Positions 8,165 through 15,884 of a DNA stretch of 36,921 nucleotides are shown here, one piece after another. Made by a program: the position numbers and the translations under genes. This stretch comes from a bacterium (lineage in GTDB: Bacteria; Patescibacteriota; Microgenomatia; Levybacterales; UBA12049): positions 1 through 36,921 of the forward strand of contig JAJXYH010000003.1 of the NCBI GenBank assembly GCA_021780675.1, written 5' to 3'. Numbering within the stretch: the first letter of the stretch is position 1; each line of letters opens with the position of its first letter. Below the pieces are notes generated by a model. That model made no database searches, had not been told where the DNA came from, and saw only the letters and a list, made by a program, of their open reading frames with translations.

Positions 8165-9118
8165 ATGCAGACTTGTTTAGTAGCCGGCGGAGCCGGTTTT
8201 ATTGGAGCTAATCTTTGCGAGAGCCTTTTGAAAGACGGGTTTAGAGTTATTTGTTTTGATAATTTTATAACAAGTAATAAAAAGAATATCGATAAGTTTA
8301 AAGTTGATAAGAATTTTGTTTTTATAGAGCAGGACATTACTAAAGAGTTTGAAGTAAATGAAAAAATTGATTACATTTTTCATTTGGCATCTCCCGCATC
8401 ACCGAATCATCATAGTAAATTGAGTTATCATTCCCTGCCTTTTGAAACAATGCTTGCAAACACAACCGGAACAATTAATCTTCTTAATTTAGCTGGTAAA
8501 AACAACTCAAAGTTTTTATTTGCATCTACATCCGAAGCATATGGTGATCCTCTGGAACATCCGCAGAAAGAAGAATATAGAGGGAATGTTTCTACAATAG
8601 GCCCAAGATCTGTTTACGATGAGTCAAAAAGGTTTGGGGAAACAATTACATCTTATTATCAAAGAAATAAAGATATTGATACAAGAATTGTTAGGATATT
8701 TAATACATACGGTCCCGGAATGCTGATTGAAGATAAAAGAATGGTTATTGATTTTATAATGCAGTCAATACAAGGAAAACCAATTACTGTTTTTGGCGAT
8801 GGAACACAGACTCGGTCTTTGTGTTTCGTTGGCGACTTGGTAGAGGGTTTAAAAAAATTGATGTTTTCATCAAATACAAAAGGAGAGATTGTTAATTTGG
8901 GATCGGATGAAGAGCATACGGTAATGGACTATGCAAATATTATTAAGAAAATCGCTAACTCAAATTCGGAGATCGTTCTTAGTGAAGTATTGCCCACAGA
9001 TGATCCGCTAAAAAGGAGACCTGATATAACAAAGGCAAAAAAACTACTTGAATGGGAGCCTAAAGTGTCTTTAGAGGATGGTTTGACAAAAACAATAGAA
9101 TATTTCAAGGGTTTGTGA
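8165..9118 (+). CDS. UDP-glucuronate decarboxylase-like (UDP-xylose synthase) SDR
   Basis: A 317-aa extended SDR. The glycine motif VAGGAGFIGANL, the HLASPASPNHH segment typical of UDP-glucuronate decarboxylases, ASTSEAYGDP and the catalytic YDESKRFGETI are visible. RIFNTYGPGM, GDGTQTRSLCFVGDLVEG and NLGSDEEHTV follow. In UXS enzymes the HLASPASP and YGDP...HPQ segments define the substrate pocket. The expected reaction is UDP-glucuronate to UDP-xylose, which fits the upstream ugd. I chose the ATG at 8165; an in-frame TTG at 8150 would add five residues ahead of the Rossmann fold. Other NDP-sugar epimerases cannot be excluded. A GT2 gene follows after 12 bases. Confidence 0.82.
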   Translation: MQTCLVAGGAGFIGANLCESLLKDGFRVICFDNFITSNKKNIDKFKVDKNFVFIEQDITKEFEVNEKIDYIFHLASPASPNHHSKLSYHSLPFETMLANTTGTINLLNLAGKNNSKFLFASTSEAYGDPLEHPQKEEYRGNVSTIGPRSVYDESKRFGETITSYYQRNKDIDTRIVRIFNTYGPGMLIEDKRMVIDFIMQSIQGKPITVFGDGTQTRSLCFVGDLVEGLKKLMFSSNTKGEIVNLGSDEEHTVMDYANIIKKIANSNSEIVLSEVLPTDDPLKRRPDITKAKKLLEWEPKVSLEDGLTKTIEYFKGL

Positions 9119-9130
9119 TTAAATATATTT

Positions 9131-10270
9131 ATGAAAGTAGTTGTTATAACTCCGACGTATAATGAAAAGGGTAATGTTGAAAAACTAATTAATATCCTCG
9201 AAGAAGAAGTGTTTCCCAAAATTAAAAATCATGACATGCATATTTTAGTTGCAGATGATAATTCTCCCGATGGAACAGCAGATGCAATTAAAAAATTAAT
9301 GCAAAAATGGAAAAATCTTGATGTTAATGTTGGAGAAAAACAAGGTTTGGGTGCAGCCTATGTAAGAGCTATGACATATGCCGTTGATAAAATGAACGCT
9401 GACGTAATGTTCCAGATAGACGCGGATTTACAGCATGATCCTGCAAAAATTCCACAGTTTTTAGAAAAGATCGATCAGGGGTACGACATGGTAATAGGAA
9501 CCAGATATTCGGATGGAGGTTCTATTCCGGCAGGATGGCCAATTCAAAGAAAGATATTTTCGATACTAGGAAATTTGGTTGTCAGGACAATTCTTTTAAA
9601 ATTCTCAATTCATGATTGGACAGGAGGGTTTAGAGTACTAAGAAAAGAAGTATTTTTAAAAGAAAAAAATGAACTTACAAGTTTTAAGGGCTATACTTTT
9701 CAGGTTTCGTTTTTAAATAAGGCTGTAAGAGACGGTTTTAAAGTTGCCGAAGTTCCCTTTCATTTTGGAGAAAGATCGATAGGGGATTCTAAAATTGCTC
9801 CGATGGCGTATATTACCGATTTATTGAAATATGTAATAACTGCCAGTATTAAAGAAAAACTGTTCGGAACTTTTGGTAAATTTTTAGTGGTTGGTGGGAC
9901 AGGATTTATTATTCAACTTATTGTTTATAAATTTATAATTGGTTCTTCAAATTTGCCTTTAGGTTTAGCAAATTTGCTTTCTGCTCAACTTGCAATTTTT
10001 TCTAATTATAATTTAAATAATCTTTGGACATTTAAGCATGAAAAAAGTAGTAATCTAGCAAGCTATTTTGTGAAAATGCTTGGATTTTTTGCAACATCAA
10101 ACGTCGGAGTCTTAATTATTCAATCTGGTTTAATACAATTAGGAGAAATATTTTTTGGAAGAAATTATCCTTTACCGTATGTATATTTTGTATTAGCAAC
10201 AGGAGTGTTATTAATTTATAATTTTTCAATGTATAGATTTGTTATTTGGCGAAAAAAACCTCATCAATGA
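9131..10270 (+). CDS. Polyprenol-phosphate mannose synthase-like GT2 fused to a GtrA membrane domain
   Basis: A 379-aa two-domain protein. Residues about 1-235 are a GT-A fold family 2 glycosyltransferase of the DPM1 type: VVITPTYNEKGNVEKL, VADDNSPDGTADAI, the metal-binding DADLQHDP, and WTGGFRVLRKEV. Residues about 245-375 are a GtrA-type four-helix membrane domain, with FLVVGGTGFIIQLIVY and a typical NNLWTFKHE loop. Such enzymes transfer mannose or glucose from a nucleotide sugar to a polyprenyl phosphate at the inner membrane face; the GtrA part may help flip the product. Its stop overlaps the next gene by four bases, a GT39 transferase that would use such a lipid-linked sugar. The exact sugar is not readable from sequence. 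Confidence 0.88.
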   Translation: MKVVVITPTYNEKGNVEKLINILEEEVFPKIKNHDMHILVADDNSPDGTADAIKKLMQKWKNLDVNVGEKQGLGAAYVRAMTYAVDKMNADVMFQIDADLQHDPAKIPQFLEKIDQGYDMVIGTRYSDGGSIPAGWPIQRKIFSILGNLVVRTILLKFSIHDWTGGFRVLRKEVFLKEKNELTSFKGYTFQVSFLNKAVRDGFKVAEVPFHFGERSIGDSKIAPMAYITDLLKYVITASIKEKLFGTFGKFLVVGGTGFIIQLIVYKFIIGSSNLPLGLANLLSAQLAIFSNYNLNNLWTFKHEKSSNLASYFVKMLGFFATSNVGVLIIQSGLIQLGEIFFGRNYPLPYVYFVLATGVLLIYNFSMYRFVIWRKKPHQ

Positions 10271-11850
10271 TAAAAAATCTTATCAAAAAGTATAATGGTC
10301 AAAATTTGTTTTTGACTTTAATAATAATACTTGCAACCTTTTTAAGACTATATAGAATCGAAGACTACATGACCTTTTTGGGAGACCAGGGAAGAGACGT
10401 CTTAATTGTTTATAACATCTTACACGGTCATTTAACCCTTCTTGGGCCAACTTCTTCGGTTGGAGGATTTTTCTTAGGACCAATTTATTATTATTTTATG
10501 GCGCCCTTTTTGTGGCTTTTTAATTATAACCCAGTTGGTCCTGCGGTTATGATTGCACTGGTAGGATCGTTAACGGTTTGGCTTGTATATAAATTCACTT
10601 CGGAATTTTTTAATAGTAAAATAGGACTTATCGCTGCTACAATCTATGCAATCTCTCCGGTTGTTGTTTCTTACTCACGTTTTTCCTGGAATCCAAATCC
10701 AATGCCTTTTGTTTCTCTTTTAATTCTATATATATTGTATAGAAATTCCTTAAAGAACAGCCTTAAAAAATTATTATCTATTGGATTATTGTTGGGAATT
10801 GCTATGCAACTACATTATTTGGCTACTTTTTTAACTGTAATTATATTTGCTTACGTTTTCTTGTCGGAGTTTGTTTTATCAAAAACTAAATTATTAAATT
10901 TAATTTTATCTGTTTTTAAAAAATATCTTTTTATATTAGCAGGATTTATAGTAGGATGGTCTCCGTTTTTAGCTTTTGAAATAAGACACGGATTTTTGGA
11001 TTTTAAAAACATTTTTGCTTTTGTTTTACATTCGGGCGATACGGGAGCAAGTGCCAATTATTTCCAAATAATAAACGACGTATTCTTCAGACTTTTTTCC
11101 CGTCTTATTTTTGCCTTTCCCGATTTAAACCAAATATCTAAATTTACTCCAGCAGTGATAGATTTATGGACGCTAGCAGTATTAGCAGTTGCATTGCTTA
11201 GTACATTTTTACTGTTTTGGGGTTTATATAAATCATTAAAAACAAAATCAAAGGAGATAAATAAATATTTATTATTAAGTTGTTGGTTTGTAATCGCAAT
11301 TCTTCTATTCGGTTTTTACAAAAAGTCAATTTATGATTATTATTTTGCATTCATATTTCCTTTGCCATTTATAATGGTTGGGAATTTTATTTATAAGTTG
11401 GGAAATTTTAAGAAAAGTAAGCTTTTTTTAATTGTTTCCGGAATTCTTTTTGCCGGAATTTTTGCAATAAATATTCAAGGTATGCCATTTAGATACGAGC
11501 CAAATAGGCAAGTAAACCAAATGAAAACAATTGCAAAATTTGTTTTGGATAAAACCGATAATATGCCTTATAATTTTGCTTTAATATCCGAAGGTAATAC
11601 GGACCATGCTTATCGGTATTTTTTTACAATATGGAATAAACCTCCGGTAACAATTTTAAACCAGCAAGATGACCCAAACAGAAAATCTGTTACGAACCAA
11701 CTTTTTATTGTTTGTGAAAGTCCGCTCCCGTGCCATCCATTGGGAAATTCTTTATGGGAAATTGCCGGTTTTGGAAGGGCAGATATTGCCGGACACTGGG
11801 AGGTTTCGGTGGTGGAGGTCTATAAGTTAGTACATTATAAGGATAAATAA
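10267..11850 (+). CDS. GT39/ArnT-type polytopic membrane glycosyltransferase
   Basis: A 527-aa polytopic protein. The early segment LRLYRIEDYMTFLGDQGRD carries the acidic DQGRD motif in the first outer loop, as in ArnT/PMT-like GT-C enzymes, followed by about ten to twelve hydrophobic helices. A C-terminal soluble stretch of about 90 residues follows the last helix. GT-C enzymes of this type move a sugar from a polyprenyl phosphate to proteins or glycolipids on the outer face. The ATG at 10267 overlaps the preceding GT2-GtrA stop (ATGA); an in-frame TTG seven codons upstream is less likely. The coupling suggests a donor-synthase/transferase pair. The acceptor is unknown. Confidence 0.8.
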   Translation: MIKNLIKKYNGQNLFLTLIIILATFLRLYRIEDYMTFLGDQGRDVLIVYNILHGHLTLLGPTSSVGGFFLGPIYYYFMAPFLWLFNYNPVGPAVMIALVGSLTVWLVYKFTSEFFNSKIGLIAATIYAISPVVVSYSRFSWNPNPMPFVSLLILYILYRNSLKNSLKKLLSIGLLLGIAMQLHYLATFLTVIIFAYVFLSEFVLSKTKLLNLILSVFKKYLFILAGFIVGWSPFLAFEIRHGFLDFKNIFAFVLHSGDTGASANYFQIINDVFFRLFSRLIFAFPDLNQISKFTPAVIDLWTLAVLAVALLSTFLLFWGLYKSLKTKSKEINKYLLLSCWFVIAILLFGFYKKSIYDYYFAFIFPLPFIMVGNFIYKLGNFKKSKLFLIVSGILFAGIFAINIQGMPFRYEPNRQVNQMKTIAKFVLDKTDNMPYNFALISEGNTDHAYRYFFTIWNKPPVTILNQQDDPNRKSVTNQLFIVCESPLPCHPLGNSLWEIAGFGRADIAGHWEVSVVEVYKLVHYKDK

Positions 11851-11870
11851 TGTAGAATCAAAGTCTTCAG

Positions 11871-12005
11871 GTGAAACAACATAACTACCGTAAAGGTTTA
11901 AGGCTTCAGAAGTGTCCTAATTGCGAAAATCCTATGGGTGATATGCCCGGCAGTAGAGATGCATATTGTCCCGAATGCGGATATAAAGACCCCTGTTGTG
12001 AGTAG
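11871..12005 (+). CDS. Tiny zinc-ribbon protein
   Basis: A 44-aa reading frame starting at GTG. It has a basic N-terminus (KQHNYRKGLRLQK), then CPNC and CPEC knuckles 21 residues apart, and ends DPCCE. The two C-P-x-C pairs are a classic zinc ribbon, so the frame is very probably real although it is short and has a GTG start. An in-frame TAG at 11853 blocks any upstream ATG. It lies 20 bases after the GT39 gene and could be co-transcribed. Function unknown; such ribbons bind nucleic acid or protein partners. Confidence 0.65.
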   Translation: MKQHNYRKGLRLQKCPNCENPMGDMPGSRDAYCPECGYKDPCCE

Positions 12006-12012
12006 ATTGTTG

Positions 12013-12897
12013 TTAAGATGTTTGTCCTAGATTGAAGTTTTGTAATGTAGATAAGGCATTTACTACGGCATGAGGTGTTATAAAAGTTGCGTTATGTAAT
12101 TGCCATTCATCAAAAACTATTCTTTTAACCCATGGACTATTTGGAAAAACATCGGAAGTTGTTTTATTTGGATCCGAAATTACATCTTTTGCTCCTTGTG
12201 CAATAATAACAGGAACTCTAACCCCGCTAATGTATTCACTTTGTTCTGCCATTTCTCTTACATAATGTCCGGCTCTATTAATAAAACCCAAAATCCTCCG
12301 GATTGCATAAATTCTTTTACTATTCCTTTTCCACCACTTGCAGTGTATGTAAGACTTTCGGTAAGTTTATCCCTATTCATAAGGGTAGCAACGGTAGTAG
12401 ACATAATATCTTTTAAATACAATTGCAATAACTGGGTATCTCCAAGTTCATAAGTTGATGTAGGATCGGTTCGTATCAGGTCATTCACATGTTACGTTTG
12501 GATTTTTCTTTTGTAAATGCGCGGCTAAGGCAATTGTCATTGTTCCTCCTTCATAATTTTCAATCAGCGTTACCTCTTCAATTCCCTGCCCTTCAATAAA
12601 TAGACGTATGGCTTCGGCATTTCCGCCCAGTTGGCCTCTTCTTGGTTTTTCTATCATAGATTTAACCGCAAAAGTTTGACTGTTTAATTCCTCTGCGAGT
12701 AATTCACAAATGGGTTTGATTGTTTGGGCCCTTTTACCTATAGACCAACCGGGGATAAATATTACTGCTTTTCGGGAGTCATGTTCGATTTGAATTGATG
12801 CCTCGGGATTAAACTTTTACCAAGAGACGGTAAAAGTTTCGCCGCCTATTCTATGCGTTTCTTTTCCTGTTTTTTCTTGAATGGGTTTTATTTCTCA
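12013..12897 (-). pseudogene. Degraded alpha/beta-hydrolase gene (stops and frameshifts)
   Basis: Three minus-strand pieces join into one hydrolase-like protein. Piece A (about 12897-12482) reads HRIGGETFTVSW, a TAA stop (12819-12817), then KFNPEASIQIEHDSRKAVIF and IPGWSIG, a typical alpha/beta-hydrolase first strand with oxyanion loop. Piece B (12488-12258) continues NDLIRTDPTSTYELGD in another frame. Piece C (12291-12013) returns to a third frame with GVRVPVIIAQGAKDVISDP, the strand bearing the family's acidic residue. Lesions: a TGA where a start would be expected (12897-12895), the TAA, and single-base shifts near 12486-12492 and in the T/G homopolymers near 12290-12300. A TGGTATAAT extended -10 survives at 12926-12918. 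Sequencing error could explain one shift but hardly all four lesions. Confidence 0.8.
12811..12839. repeat. Perfect 11-bp inverted repeat inside the pseudogene
   Basis: The arms AAACTTTTACC (12811-12821) and GGTAAAAGTTT (12829-12839) are exact reverse complements around a 7-nt loop. The in-frame TAA that breaks the hydrolase reading frame lies inside one arm. See the finding on template switching. Confidence 0.85.
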
Positions 12898-12962
12898 GGT
12901 TTCTATAAGTGGTTGTGATTATACCATAGACTGTTTCTATAGGTTTTTGTTGTAATAATTAT

Positions 12963-12995
12963 AAAAAACCCCTACCAAATGGTTAGGGGTTTTTT
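12963..12995. terminator. Bidirectional intrinsic terminator
   Basis: The A6-CCCCTACC arm, a 4-nt AAAT loop, and a GG(T)TAGGGG-T6 arm form a strong GC stem with one bulged T, flanked by A6 on one side and T6 on the other. It can work in both directions: on the minus strand it ends the DUF5679 operon. It also separates that operon from the hydrolase pseudogene. Confidence 0.88.
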
Positions 12996-13042
12996 ACTAT
13001 CTCTTGAAGGATAATTGTCCTTCGAAGGATCTTCAAGAAGAG

Positions 13043-13186
13043 TTAGGCAGCTCCAATCTTGTACATTCCTGTACCGCAGGTTGGGCATTTACCCTTAAGA
13101 GCTGGTTTACCATTTTTCATGGTAACTTTTTCTGCGTTTGGATCGTCTCTTTTTGCTCTACATTTAACGCAATACATTTGTGCCAT
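13043..13186 (-). CDS. DUF5679 small zinc-ribbon protein
   Basis: A 47-aa protein with the whole DUF5679 pattern: MYCVKCRAKR near the N-terminus, VTMKNGKPALKGKCPTCGT in the middle, and MYKIGAA at the end. The two pairs CVKC and CPTC should bind one zinc. It is preceded by the strongest Shine-Dalgarno in the window (AGGGGGTGA, about 9 bases before the ATG). It is the second gene of a minus-strand operon, 23 bases after the 94-aa gene, and ends just before the terminator at 12963-12995. The family is widespread in CPR and other bacteria; its role is not established. Confidence 0.9.
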   Translation of the reverse strand: MAQMYCVKCRAKRDDPNAEKVTMKNGKPALKGKCPTCGTGMYKIGAA

Positions 13187-13209
13187 AATTTAATTCACCC
13201 CCTTTCAAA

Positions 13210-13494
13210 TTAATAAGTTAAACCCGGTATTGTAAAAAAATGGTGTCTTAAACTTAAAAATAAAAGGATTTGAAAAACGAGAATCCCCAAGGTTAAAATT
13301 GCTGTTTTTGATAAATCTCTTTTTAAAAACGGATAAGAGGCTTGAGTTGTAGAAAAAGTTTTTACTTCAGTTTTGTTTGTATAAGATTTAGTTAGCTTGA
13401 CGGAAGCAGGAGTTACGGGTGAATATCCGTGTGTGAAAATATGTCTAAAATCGGCTAATTGTTTTTGTGCCCTAGTTTTTCTTTTCTTAGCCAT
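13210..13494 (-). CDS. Small basic protein with one C-terminal membrane helix, unknown function
   Basis: A 94-aa protein with a highly basic N-terminus (AKKRKTRAQKQ), a Ser/Thr/Lys-rich middle and one hydrophobic helix at about residues 62-82. The basic end could bind RNA or ribosomes or simply set topology. I recognise no family. It heads the operon with DUF5679 and has its own promoter in the divergent region at 13505-13545. Confidence 0.7.
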   Translation of the reverse strand: MAKKRKTRAQKQLADFRHIFTHGYSPVTPASVKLTKSYTNKTEVKTFSTTQASYPFLKRDLSKTAILTLGILVFQILLFLSLRHHFFTIPGLTY

Positions 13495-13504
13495 GATAGA
13501 GGCT

Positions 13505-13545
13505 AGATTACACTATTGACATGGAGGCTGTCAAGAGGCTAATAT
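13505..13545. promoter_or_regulatory. Divergent promoters for the 94-aa gene and the DUF4446 gene
   Basis: Plus strand: TTGACA (13516-13521), 18-bp spacer, TAATAT (13540-13545), with the DUF4446 ATG 10 bases later at 13556. Minus strand: TTGACA (13534-13529), 18-bp spacer, TAATCT (13510-13505), with the ATG at 13494 after 10 bases. The two -35 hexamers are perfect and form an inverted pair separated by 7 bp. Both transcripts would have leaders of about 0-4 nt. Confidence 0.68.
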
Positions 13546-13555
13546 AAATTACATT

Positions 13556-14011
13556 ATGCCAAACAGTGTTGCTTTTCTGGTCTTTGCGGTAATTTTTGTT
13601 TGGCTTATCGCACTTACAATATTCTTCTGGAGAGTGTTAAACCATTTTAATAACCTTACAAAAGGTGTTAGTCAAAAAACTTTAAAATCTGTTTTAGAAG
13701 AGGTATTAAAGCAGATGGACATTACTAAAAAGGATATTGATTATTTAAAGGATTTTTCGTTAAAATTAGAAAAGGACGGTTTCTTGCATATTCAAAAGGT
13801 TGGACTTGTCAGGTTTAATCCTTTTAAAGATACAGGCGGAGATCAAAGTTTTATACTCTCTCTTGTAGATGGAAAAGATACTGGAGTAATAATTTCAGGA
13901 CTTTATTCAAGATCCGGAACCAGATGGTACGCCAAAAAAGTTGTTGAAGGCAAAGGCGTTGAGCATGAACTGTCCGAAGAAGAAAAGAGAGCTCTAAAAG
14001 AAGCGAAATAA
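13556..14011 (+). CDS. DUF4446 family membrane-anchored protein
   Basis: A 151-aa protein with one N-terminal membrane helix (about residues 4-26), a short coiled stretch, and the DUF4446 core: QKVGLVRFNPFKDTGGDQSF at about 81-100, then VISGLYSRSGTRWYAKKV, and LSEEEKRALKEA at the C-terminus. These blocks are highly typical of DUF4446. The soluble part should be cytoplasmic. Function is unknown. The DUF3048 gene follows one base after its stop, so the two are an operon. Confidence 0.9.
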   Translation: MPNSVAFLVFAVIFVWLIALTIFFWRVLNHFNNLTKGVSQKTLKSVLEEVLKQMDITKKDIDYLKDFSLKLEKDGFLHIQKVGLVRFNPFKDTGGDQSFILSLVDGKDTGVIISGLYSRSGTRWYAKKVVEGKGVEHELSEEEKRALKEAK

Positions 14012-14012
14012 T

Positions 14013-15197
14013 ATGAATAAAGATAAAAATAAAAGAATTATAGTTACGCTTTTTGCTATCGGGTTATATTTTATTTCAGCAGGGGCCTCGTATTTATTTT
14101 TTAGCGGTAAAGTTACTCAAGGTTCTGTTAATTCGCCGATCCCAGCACCAACTACCGGAGCAAATGGAAAGTTAACTTTTGACCAAGCTTTGCCTAAAAC
14201 GCAACCTTGTCCGTTAAACGGAGTATTGTATTCAAAACAACAGGAAAGCTGGTGGCAAAAACATAGACCGCTTGGAGTAATGATTGAAAACAGTGTTGAT
14301 GCAAGACCGCAATCCGGAATTTCCGGCGCAGATGTTGTTTACGAAGCGGTTGCAGAAGGTGGTATAACCAGATTTCTTTCGGTTTTCTATTGTCAGGATG
14401 CAGGGCAAGTTGGTCCTGTCAGATCGGCAAGAACCTACTTTGTAGATTTTATATCGGAATACGGCAACAGTCCTCTGTATGCCCATGTAGGCGGCGCAAA
14501 CCAGCCAGGACCTGCTGATGCACTTGGTCAAATTAATGATTATGGTTGGGCAGGTTATAACGATTTAAATCAGTTCTCAATAGGTTTTCCTACGTTTTGG
14601 AGGGATTACGATAGATTGCCGGGAGTTGCTACAGAACACACAATGTACGCATCGGTTGGTAAGTTATGGGATTTTGCCGCCACTTCAAGAAAATTAACAA
14701 ACGTGGACGATAAAGGAACTTCATGGGATACAACTTTTGTTCCTTATAAATTTACAGACGATGCTCCGGTTTCGCAAAGACCTACAAGTCAGACAGTTCA
14801 CTTGGAATTTTGGCCATCTGCAGGATCTAATTATACCGTTGACTGGAAATATGATCCTAAAACCAATTTATACATGAGATTTAATGGTGGAAAGCCTCAT
14901 ATGGATAAGGATAATAACAAACAGCTAACGGCTAAAAATGTTGTAGTTTTAGAAATGGTCGAGAGAAATGCAAACGACGGATATGTAGCAAATGACCATC
15001 TATTATATACTAATAAAGGAACAGGTAAAGCGGTTGTATTTAAAGATGGTAAGAGGATTAATGGAAGCTGGTCTAAAGCAAGTAGAACCGGAAGAACAAT
15101 TGTAAGAGATTCTTCAGGAAGTGAAATTAAGTTTGATAGAGGTGTTATATGGTTTGAAGTTCTCCCAACAGATAGCGGTGTTATTGATGTAAAGTAA
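14013..15197 (+). CDS. DUF3048 family secreted/anchored protein (YerB-like)
   Basis: A 394-aa protein. An N-terminal hydrophobic segment (about residues 9-30) acts as signal or anchor, followed by a Pro/Ser/Thr linker. The DUF3048 N-domain starts near RPLGVMIENSVDARPQSGIS and includes DVVYEAVAEGGITRFLSVF and GPVRSARTYFVDF; SPLYAHVGGANQ follows. The C-domain contains KNVVVLEMVERN and a late GVIWFEVLP. The protein should lie on the outer face. The family is common in Firmicutes (YerB lipoprotein) and CPR; there is no lipobox Cys here. Its function is unknown. Confidence 0.9.
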   Translation: MNKDKNKRIIVTLFAIGLYFISAGASYLFFSGKVTQGSVNSPIPAPTTGANGKLTFDQALPKTQPCPLNGVLYSKQQESWWQKHRPLGVMIENSVDARPQSGISGADVVYEAVAEGGITRFLSVFYCQDAGQVGPVRSARTYFVDFISEYGNSPLYAHVGGANQPGPADALGQINDYGWAGYNDLNQFSIGFPTFWRDYDRLPGVATEHTMYASVGKLWDFAATSRKLTNVDDKGTSWDTTFVPYKFTDDAPVSQRPTSQTVHLEFWPSAGSNYTVDWKYDPKTNLYMRFNGGKPHMDKDNNKQLTAKNVVVLEMVERNANDGYVANDHLLYTNKGTGKAVVFKDGKRINGSWSKASRTGRTIVRDSSGSEIKFDRGVIWFEVLPTDSGVIDVK

Positions 15198-15212
15198 GTT
15201 TAATTTTACCCC

Positions 15213-15242
15213 TTGCCAATTTTATAATTGTTGTTGTATATT
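15213..15242 (+). promoter_or_regulatory. Predicted promoter of the winged-helix gene
   Basis: TTGCCA (15213-15218), an 18-bp spacer and TATATT (15237-15242). Transcription would begin near 15249, giving a leader of about 18 nt with a purine-rich AGAGAAAAAGAG before the ATG at 15267. Confidence 0.5.
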
Positions 15243-15266
15243 ATCCAAAGAGAAAAAGAGTAAATT

Positions 15267-15842
15267 ATGTTTTCAGATTTAATTACTTCAAAATCGCGAG
15301 TGAAATTATTAAGCGTATTTTTGGCAAACCCCAACGACATGTTTCATGTAAGGGAATTAGTGCGAAGAACAAATGATGAAATTAATGCCGTAAGAAGAGA
15401 ACTAGCTTTCTTAGAAAAAAAGGGAATACTTACAAGGGAACCTAGAGCAAATAGAGTTTATTATTCGCTTTCTAAAAATTATCCTTATTATTATGATTTA
15501 TTAAGATTGGGTTCAAAAAATATCGGCTTGGGGCAGGATATATTAAAAAATAGGGTTAAGCTTGGAAAAATAAAATACGCTATGTTTTCCGGAAGATTCC
15601 TTAGGAAAATTAAGAAAGAACCGGATGAGGTGGATCTTTTAATTGTAGGAAACGTAGTTTTACCGGAACTTGCTCTTTTAGTAAGAGAAGAAGAAAAAAG
15701 ACTTGAATCGGAAATAAATTATACAGTTATGAGCGATGAAGAATTTGATTTTAGAAAGAAAAAAAGAGACCCTTTTATAATGGCTATACTTTCAGGATCT
15801 AGAGTTATGCTCCTGGGAGACGAAGAAGCGATGCTTGCATGA
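15267..15842 (+). CDS. Winged-helix protein with a nucleotidyltransferase-like C-terminal domain
   Basis: A 191-aa protein. Residues about 1-70 are a winged helix of the ArsR/MarR kind: SKSRVKLLSVFLANP, HVRELVRRTNDEINAVRREL as recognition helix, and a wing at LTREPRANRVYYSLSK. The rest (about 95-190) resembles MNT-type minimal nucleotidyltransferases, keeping DEVDLLIVG and the downstream LSGSRVMLLGDEEA. It lacks a proper Gly-Ser at SGRFLRKIKK, so catalysis is doubtful. Such fusions occur in CPR and archaea as putative transcription regulators. It has its own promoter, and its stop codon is inside the palindrome at 15839-15866. Confidence 0.72.
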   Translation: MFSDLITSKSRVKLLSVFLANPNDMFHVRELVRRTNDEINAVRRELAFLEKKGILTREPRANRVYYSLSKNYPYYYDLLRLGSKNIGLGQDILKNRVKLGKIKYAMFSGRFLRKIKKEPDEVDLLIVGNVVLPELALLVREEEKRLESEINYTVMSDEEFDFRKKKRDPFIMAILSGSRVMLLGDEEAMLA

Positions 15843-15866
15843 CCCGTTCGACAAGCTCAGGGTCAT
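15839..15866. repeat. REP-like palindrome with the TTCGACAAGCTCAGGG core
   Basis: The arms ATGACCC (15839-15845) and GGGTCAT (15860-15866) are perfect complements around a 14-nt centre containing TTCGACAAGCTCA. This core resembles a dispersed palindrome I recall from many bacterial and metagenome-derived genomes, often between genes. It overlaps the stop codon of the preceding gene and ends 18 bases before secD. Only one copy is in this window. Confidence 0.65.
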
Positions 15867-15884
15867 AGTGAGTGATTCGAATCT

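Noticed and set aside
12100-12453. 117-aa plus-strand open frame
   Set aside because: Lies across the antisense of the hydrolase pseudogene, whose pieces match a known fold; the plus-strand frame does not.
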